DNA of 64,000 bases from Alphaproteobacteria bacterium (lineage in GTDB: Bacteria; Pseudomonadota; Alphaproteobacteria; Micropepsales; Micropepsaceae). Made by a program: the position numbers and the translations under genes. Under the pieces are notes generated by a model. It saw only the letters and a list, made by a program, of their open reading frames with translations, had not been told where the DNA came from and searched no databases. Positions 59,971 to 64,000 of the stretch are shown piece after piece. The first letter of the stretch is position 1; every line of letters starts with the position of its first letter. Location of the stretch: positions 1-64,000 of the forward strand of contig CANJIS010000007.1 in NCBI GenBank assembly GCA_947474565.1, in the 5' to 3' direction.

Positions 59971-61140
59971 ATGAATATCCACGAATATCAGGCCAAAGAG
60001 GTCCTGCGCGGCTTTGGTGCGCCGGTGCCTGTCGGCAAGCCCGCTTTCACGGTCGAAGAAGCAGTGGCCGCGGCACGCGCCCTGCCCGGCCCGGTCTGGG
60101 TGGTGAAGGCGCAGATCCATGCCGGCGGACGCGGCAAGGGCGGCGGCGTCAAGGTGGTCAAATCCATCGAGGATGTGGAGAAGGAAGCCAAGCGCATGCT
60201 AGGCATGACGCTGGTCACGCACCAGACCGGCCCGGCCGGCCGCCTGGTCAAGCGCCTTTATATCGAAGACGGCTCGGCGATTGATCGCGAGCTGTATCTG
60301 TCCGCGCTGGTGGACCGCGAAACCAGCCGCATCGCTTTCATCGTGTCCACCGAAGGCGGCATGGACATCGAAAAAGTGGCGCATGACACGCCCGAAAAGA
60401 TCAAGACCTTCCAGGTCGAACCCGTCACCGGCTATTCGCCGTTTGTCGGCAATGAGATCGCCACCGCGCTGGGCGTCAAAGGCGATAGCGCCAAGCAGAT
60501 CGGCCAGGTGGTGAAGAGCCTTTACGAAGCGTTCGTCGCCAAGGACATGAGCCTGCTGGAAATCAATCCGCTGGTGGTGACCAAGGACGGCAAGGTCATC
60601 TGCCTGGATGCCAAGATCAATTTCGACGACAACTCGCTCTATCGCCACAAGGACATTCAGGCGCTGCGCGATCTGGATGAAGAAGATCCGGCGGAAGTCG
60701 AAGCCGGCAAATACGACCTGTCCTACATCAAGCTGGATGGCGAAATCGGCTGCATGGTCAATGGCGCAGGCCTGGCCATGGCGACCATGGACATCATCAA
60801 GCTGTTCGGTTCGGAGCCTGCCAACTTCCTAGACGTTGGCGGCGGCGCGACCAAAGAGAAAGTCACCGCAGCCTTCAAGATCATTGTCAGCGATCCCAAT
60901 GTGAAAGGCATCCTGGTCAACATCTTCGGCGGCATCATGAAATGCGACATCATCGCGGAAGGCATCATCGCCGCCGCCAAGGAAGTGTCGCTGAAGGTTC
61001 CGCTGGTGGTGCGCCTGGAAGGCACCAATGTCGATTTGGGCAAGAAAATACTGGCGAAATCCGGGCTTGCCATCACCTCCGCCGACAATCTCGCCGACGC
61101 GGCCGAGAAGATCGTCAAGGCCGTGAAGGGTTCGAAATAA
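59971..61140 (+). CDS. sucC: Succinate-CoA ligase, beta subunit
   Basis: ATP-grasp subunit of succinyl-CoA synthetase, TCA cycle. 389 residues from ATG 59971 ([16 protein letters not shown]; the open frame continues upstream but is non-coding). Signatures '[18 protein letters not shown]' (nucleotide), '[10 protein letters not shown]', '[17 protein letters not shown]' and the C-terminal '[16 protein letters not shown]' power-helix region. Its stop overlaps the sucD start by one base (TAATG). Confidence 0.98.
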   Translation: MNIHEYQAKEVLRGFGAPVPVGKPAFTVEEAVAAARALPGPVWVVKAQIHAGGRGKGGGVKVVKSIEDVEKEAKRMLGMTLVTHQTGPAGRLVKRLYIEDGSAIDRELYLSALVDRETSRIAFIVSTEGGMDIEKVAHDTPEKIKTFQVEPVTGYSPFVGNEIATALGVKGDSAKQIGQVVKSLYEAFVAKDMSLLEINPLVVTKDGKVICLDAKINFDDNSLYRHKDIQALRDLDEEDPAEVEAGKYDLSYIKLDGEIGCMVNGAGLAMATMDIIKLFGSEPANFLDVGGGATKEKVTAAFKIIVSDPNVKGILVNIFGGIMKCDIIAEGIIAAAKEVSLKVPLVVRLEGTNVDLGKKILAKSGLAITSADNLADAAEKIVKAVKGSK

Positions 61141-62018
61141 TGTCCATTCTCGTCGACAAGAATACCAAGGTCATCTGCCAGGGCTTTACCGGCAACCAGG
61201 GCACCTTCCATTCCGAGCAGGCCATCGCCTATGGCACCAAGATGGTCGGCGGCACCACGCCCGGCAAAGGTGGCACCACCCATCTGGGCCTGCCGGTGTT
61301 CGACACCGTGCGCGAAGCCAAAGAGAAAGTCGGCGCTGACGCCTCGGCGATCTATGTGCCGCCGCCTTACGCCGCCGATGCCATCCTGGAAGCAATCGAC
61401 GCCGAGATTGCGCTGATCGTCTGCATCACCGAAGGCATTCCGGTGCTGGACATGGTGAAGGTCAAGCGCGCCCTCTCCGGCTCCAAGTCGCGGCTGATCG
61501 GTCCCAACTGCCCCGGCGTCATCACGCCCGGCGAGTGCAAGATCGGCATCATGCCCGGCCACATTCACAAGCGCGGCAGCGTCGGCATCGTGTCGCGCTC
61601 CGGCACCCTCACCTATGAAGCGGTCTTGCAGACCACCGTGGCGGGCCTGGGCCAGACCACGTGCGTCGGCATCGGCGGCGACCCGGTCAAGGGCACCGAG
61701 CATATCGACGTTCTGGAAATGCTGCTGGCCGATCCGGAGACCAAATCCATCATCATGATCGGCGAAATCGGCGGCAGCGCCGAGGAAGACGCCGCCGAAT
61801 TCGTGAAGCGCTCCAAGATCAAGAAGCCCATGGTCGGCTTCATTGCCGGCGTCACCGCCCCCCCGGGACGGCGCATGGGCCATGCCGGCGCCATCATTTC
61901 TGGCGGCAAGGGTGGGGCTGAGTCCAAGATCGAGGCCATGAAGTCGGCCGGAATCCGGGTGTCCCCGAATCCGGCGGCCCTGGGCACCACCATGCTGGAC
62001 CTTTTGAACGGAAAATAA
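61140..62018 (+). CDS. sucD: Succinate-CoA ligase, alpha subunit
   Basis: CoA-binding and phosphohistidine subunit. 292 residues starting [18 protein letters not shown]. The phosphorylated His is in [11 protein letters not shown] (about residue 246), and CoA-binding '[20 protein letters not shown]' and '[13 protein letters not shown]' are intact. Followed by a terminator, so sucA is probably transcribed separately or by readthrough. Confidence 0.98.
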   Translation: MSILVDKNTKVICQGFTGNQGTFHSEQAIAYGTKMVGGTTPGKGGTTHLGLPVFDTVREAKEKVGADASAIYVPPPYAADAILEAIDAEIALIVCITEGIPVLDMVKVKRALSGSKSRLIGPNCPGVITPGECKIGIMPGHIHKRGSVGIVSRSGTLTYEAVLQTTVAGLGQTTCVGIGGDPVKGTEHIDVLEMLLADPETKSIIMIGEIGGSAEEDAAEFVKRSKIKKPMVGFIAGVTAPPGRRMGHAGAIISGGKGGAESKIEAMKSAGIRVSPNPAALGTTMLDLLNGK

Positions 62019-62041
62019 GCAGCCAAAATTGTGCGACTGCG

Positions 62042-62075
62042 AAGGCCCCGAGGCATGCGCCCGGGGCCTTTCTTC
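62042..62075 (+). terminator. Rho-independent terminator after sucD
   Basis: AAGGCCCCG (62042-62050) pairs with CGGGGCCTT (62062-62070), followed by TTCTT. It begins 24 bases after the sucD stop, between sucD and sucA, and may attenuate read-through rather than end it fully. Confidence 0.85.
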
Positions 62076-62231
62076 TATGTGCTAGGAAAGGCTCCCATTC
62101 TATCCATATTAACTGCATTGCCGTTGAATTGGCCTGGTAAAACCGCTAACCAAACCGCCCATAAAGCGCCCGTATTCGCGTGTCCCAGGGAAACAGGGTC
62201 CAGCCCAACAAGCTCCCCTTAAATATTTGAG

Positions 62232-64000
62232 ATGACAGAGCAATCTGGATCCGGCCGGATCAACCGCTCCTCCAACGATATCCTCGAAGCCACCAGCTTT
62301 CTTTCCGGCACCAATGCCGCGTTTATTGAAGGCTTGTATGCGCAGTATCTCGCCGATCCGCAGTCGGTAGAGGAAGGCTGGCGCAATTACTTCGCCGAAC
62401 TGGGCGAACAGGCGCTTTCGCCCACCCAATTGGGCCGCGGTCCGGCCTGGCAGCGCGACAAGCGCGCCTCCTTTCCGCAAGACGAAATCACACAAGCACT
62501 TTCTGGGGCGCTTTCCGGCGGCCAAGCCGCCACGGCCAAGCCTGCCAAAGGCGGCAAAGCCGACATCAAGCCCGCTGATGGCGAAAGCGTGCGCGGCGCG
62601 GCGCTCGATTCCATTCGCGCCATTCAATTGGTGCGCGCCTATCGTGTGATCGGTCATCTCGAGGCCGATCTCGATCCGCTGGGCATCACCCCGCGCCAGC
62701 CCCACCCGCAGCTTGAAGCCGGTTTCTACGGCTTCCACGACGCGGAGATGGACAAGCCGATCTATATCGCCGGCGTCATGGGCATGGACACCGCCACGCC
62801 GCGCCAGATGATGGACCTGCTGCGCCGCACCTACTGCGGCCGCATCGGCTATGAATTCATGCACATCAATGACGCCGAGCAGAAAGACTGGCTGCAGCGG
62901 CGCATCGAAGGCCAGGACAAGGACATCAAGTTCACGCCGGAAGGCAAGAAGGCGATCCTGAACAAGCTGGTGGAAGCGGAAGGCTTTGAGAAATTCTCCG
63001 CCAACCGTTTTGTCGGCACCAAGCGCTTCGGTCTGGACGGCGGCGAAGCCACCATCCCGGCGCTGGAACAGATCATCAAGCGCGGCGGCCAGCTGGGCGT
63101 GAAGGAAATCGTGCTGGGCATGGCCCATCGCGGCCGCCTGAACGTGCTGGTCAATGTGATGAGCAAGCCCTACCGCCAGCTCTTCCACGAATTCCAGGGC
63201 GGCGGCGCCAACCCTTCGGAAGTCGAAGGCTCGGGCGACGTGAAGTATCATATGGGCGCGTCCTCGGACCGCGAGTTCGATGGCCACAAGGTTCACCTGT
63301 CGCTGACGCCCAATCCCTCGCATCTGGAAATCGTCAATCCGGTGGTGCTGGGCAAGGCGCGCGCCAAGCAGCATCAGCTGAAGGACAAGGAAAGCCGCAC
63401 CTCGGTGCTGCCGCTCCTGATCCATGGCGATGCGGCGTTTGCGGGCCAGGGCGTGGTGGCGGAATGTTTCGCCGCCTCCGGCACCCGGGGCTTTCGCACC
63501 GGCGGCACCATCCATTTCGTCATCAACAACCAGATCGGCTTCACCACCGCGCCGATCTTCTCGCGCTCCTCGCCCTATTGCACCGATGTCGCGTTGATGG
63601 TGCAGGCGCCGATCTTCCATGTGAATGGCGACGATCCGGAAGCCGTGGTGCATGCCGCCCGCATCGCCACCGAATTCCGCCAGCTGTTCGGCAAGGATGT
63701 CGTGATCGACATGATCTGCTATCGCCGCTTCGGCCATAACGAAAGCGACGAGCCGGCATTCACCCAGCCTTTGATGTACCGGGTGATCAAGGATCATCCC
63801 ACCACCCTGACCATGTATGCCCAGAAGCTGGTGAGCGAAGGCGCGGTGACCGACGCCGAAGTCGCCGCCATGCAGGATCAGTTCAACAAGCAGCTGGACC
63901 AGGAATTCGACGCCTCCAAGTCGCATCTGCCCAACCGCGCCGATTGGCTGGACGGCAAATGGGCCGGCCTTGCCGCCGCGCCCAAGAACAGCGACCGCCG
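62232..64000 (+). CDS. sucA: 2-oxoglutarate dehydrogenase E1 component, 3' end outside window
   Basis: Thiamine diphosphate decarboxylase of the 2-oxoglutarate dehydrogenase complex. ATG 62232 opens an unbroken frame (MTEQSGSGRINRSSNDILE) to the window edge: 589 codons of an expected 950-1000. Visible are the N-terminal 'FIEGLYAQYLADPQSVEEGWRNYF', 'YCGRIGYEFMHI', 'GMAHRGRLNVLVNV', the TPP region 'LLIHGDAAFAGQGVVAE' and 'NDPEAVVHA'-like 'GDDPEAVVHAARIA' with 'DMICYRRFGHNESDEP'. sucB and lpd would be expected downstream. Confidence 0.97.
   Translation, partial: MTEQSGSGRINRSSNDILEATSFLSGTNAAFIEGLYAQYLADPQSVEEGWRNYFAELGEQALSPTQLGRGPAWQRDKRASFPQDEITQALSGALSGGQAATAKPAKGGKADIKPADGESVRGAALDSIRAIQLVRAYRVIGHLEADLDPLGITPRQPHPQLEAGFYGFHDAEMDKPIYIAGVMGMDTATPRQMMDLLRRTYCGRIGYEFMHINDAEQKDWLQRRIEGQDKDIKFTPEGKKAILNKLVEAEGFEKFSANRFVGTKRFGLDGGEATIPALEQIIKRGGQLGVKEIVLGMAHRGRLNVLVNVMSKPYRQLFHEFQGGGANPSEVEGSGDVKYHMGASSDREFDGHKVHLSLTPNPSHLEIVNPVVLGKARAKQHQLKDKESRTSVLPLLIHGDAAFAGQGVVAECFAASGTRGFRTGGTIHFVINNQIGFTTAPIFSRSSPYCTDVALMVQAPIFHVNGDDPEAVVHAARIATEFRQLFGKDVVIDMICYRRFGHNESDEPAFTQPLMYRVIKDHPTTLTMYAQKLVSEGAVTDAEVAAMQDQFNKQLDQEFDASKSHLPNRADWLDGKWAGLAAAPKNSDR

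Noticed and set aside
62109-63926. Open frame of about 600 codons on the minus strand opposite sucA
   Set aside because: sucA is unmistakable on the plus strand; the reverse frame has no family features.

Overview
The window looks like a chromosomal segment of a high-G+C alphaproteobacterium. The support is: ruvCAB joined to ybgC and tolQRAB; a DUF4164-like gene, zapA, a 6S RNA candidate and a 5-formyl-THF cyclo-ligase in a row; a PhaR-type polyhydroxybutyrate regulator beside phaA and phaB; an LDH-like malate dehydrogenase; sucC-sucD-sucA; a complete ccmABCDG run; and remains of the large (about 1600-residue) NAD-glutamate dehydrogenase. The genus is not assigned. I see no tRNA, rRNA, insertion sequence, prophage or CRISPR array.

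Layout. 0.2-6.3 kb, minus strand: ruvC-ruvA-ruvB-ybgC-tolQ-tolR-tolA-tolB (Holliday junction processing, then envelope integrity). 6.4-12.1 kb: an AAC(6')-like acetyltransferase, a frameshifted KefB/YbaL-type antiporter, yebC, a PadR regulator with a palindromic operator, ymdB, and the ygfA/6S RNA/zapA block. 12.2-20.8 kb, plus strand: transketolase, GAPDH, phosphoglycerate kinase and class I aldolase, then thiE (apparent CTG start), a ladder of coupled mini-ORFs, a small membrane protein, efp, an inositol monophosphatase and an OmpA-like protein. 20.8-31.5 kb, minus strand: two MFS transporters, a DUF2141 protein, mdh, HU, rplS-trmD-rimM-rpsP, ffh and a prolyl oligopeptidase. 31.5-35.1 kb, plus strand: dapF-mtaB-ftsY-ispZ. 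35.4-42.7 kb: marR, cytochrome c maturation genes, phaB-phaA and phaR with two small exported proteins. 42.8-51 kb: a PAS/GGDEF/EAL protein with a degenerate GGDEF signature, aconitase and mostly poorly known genes. 51-60 kb: a decayed NAD-glutamate dehydrogenase, an OmpA-type lipoprotein, a PAS protein and a large asparagine-rich exported protein with two reading-frame lesions. 60-64 kb: sucC-sucD and the first two thirds of sucA, running off the edge.

How it fits together. Most of the window is housekeeping: triose/pentose phosphate interconversion, TCA cycle steps (mdh, acnA, sucCD, sucA), SRP targeting (ffh and ftsY 4 kb apart), ribosome and tRNA maturation, cytochrome c biogenesis, PHB metabolism and outer-membrane maintenance. 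The accessory signals are at 6.4-9.7 kb, 18.14-18.21 kb and 51-60 kb. Three loci carry reading-frame lesions. A single homopolymer indel explains the antiporter. The glutamate dehydrogenase has a stop, a frameshift and a missing C-terminus, which is real decay. The Asn-rich locus has one stop and one frameshift, so it could be decaying or could hold consensus errors. No obvious new defence or mobile system is visible. The least explained features are the mini-ORF ladder and the Asn-rich protein.
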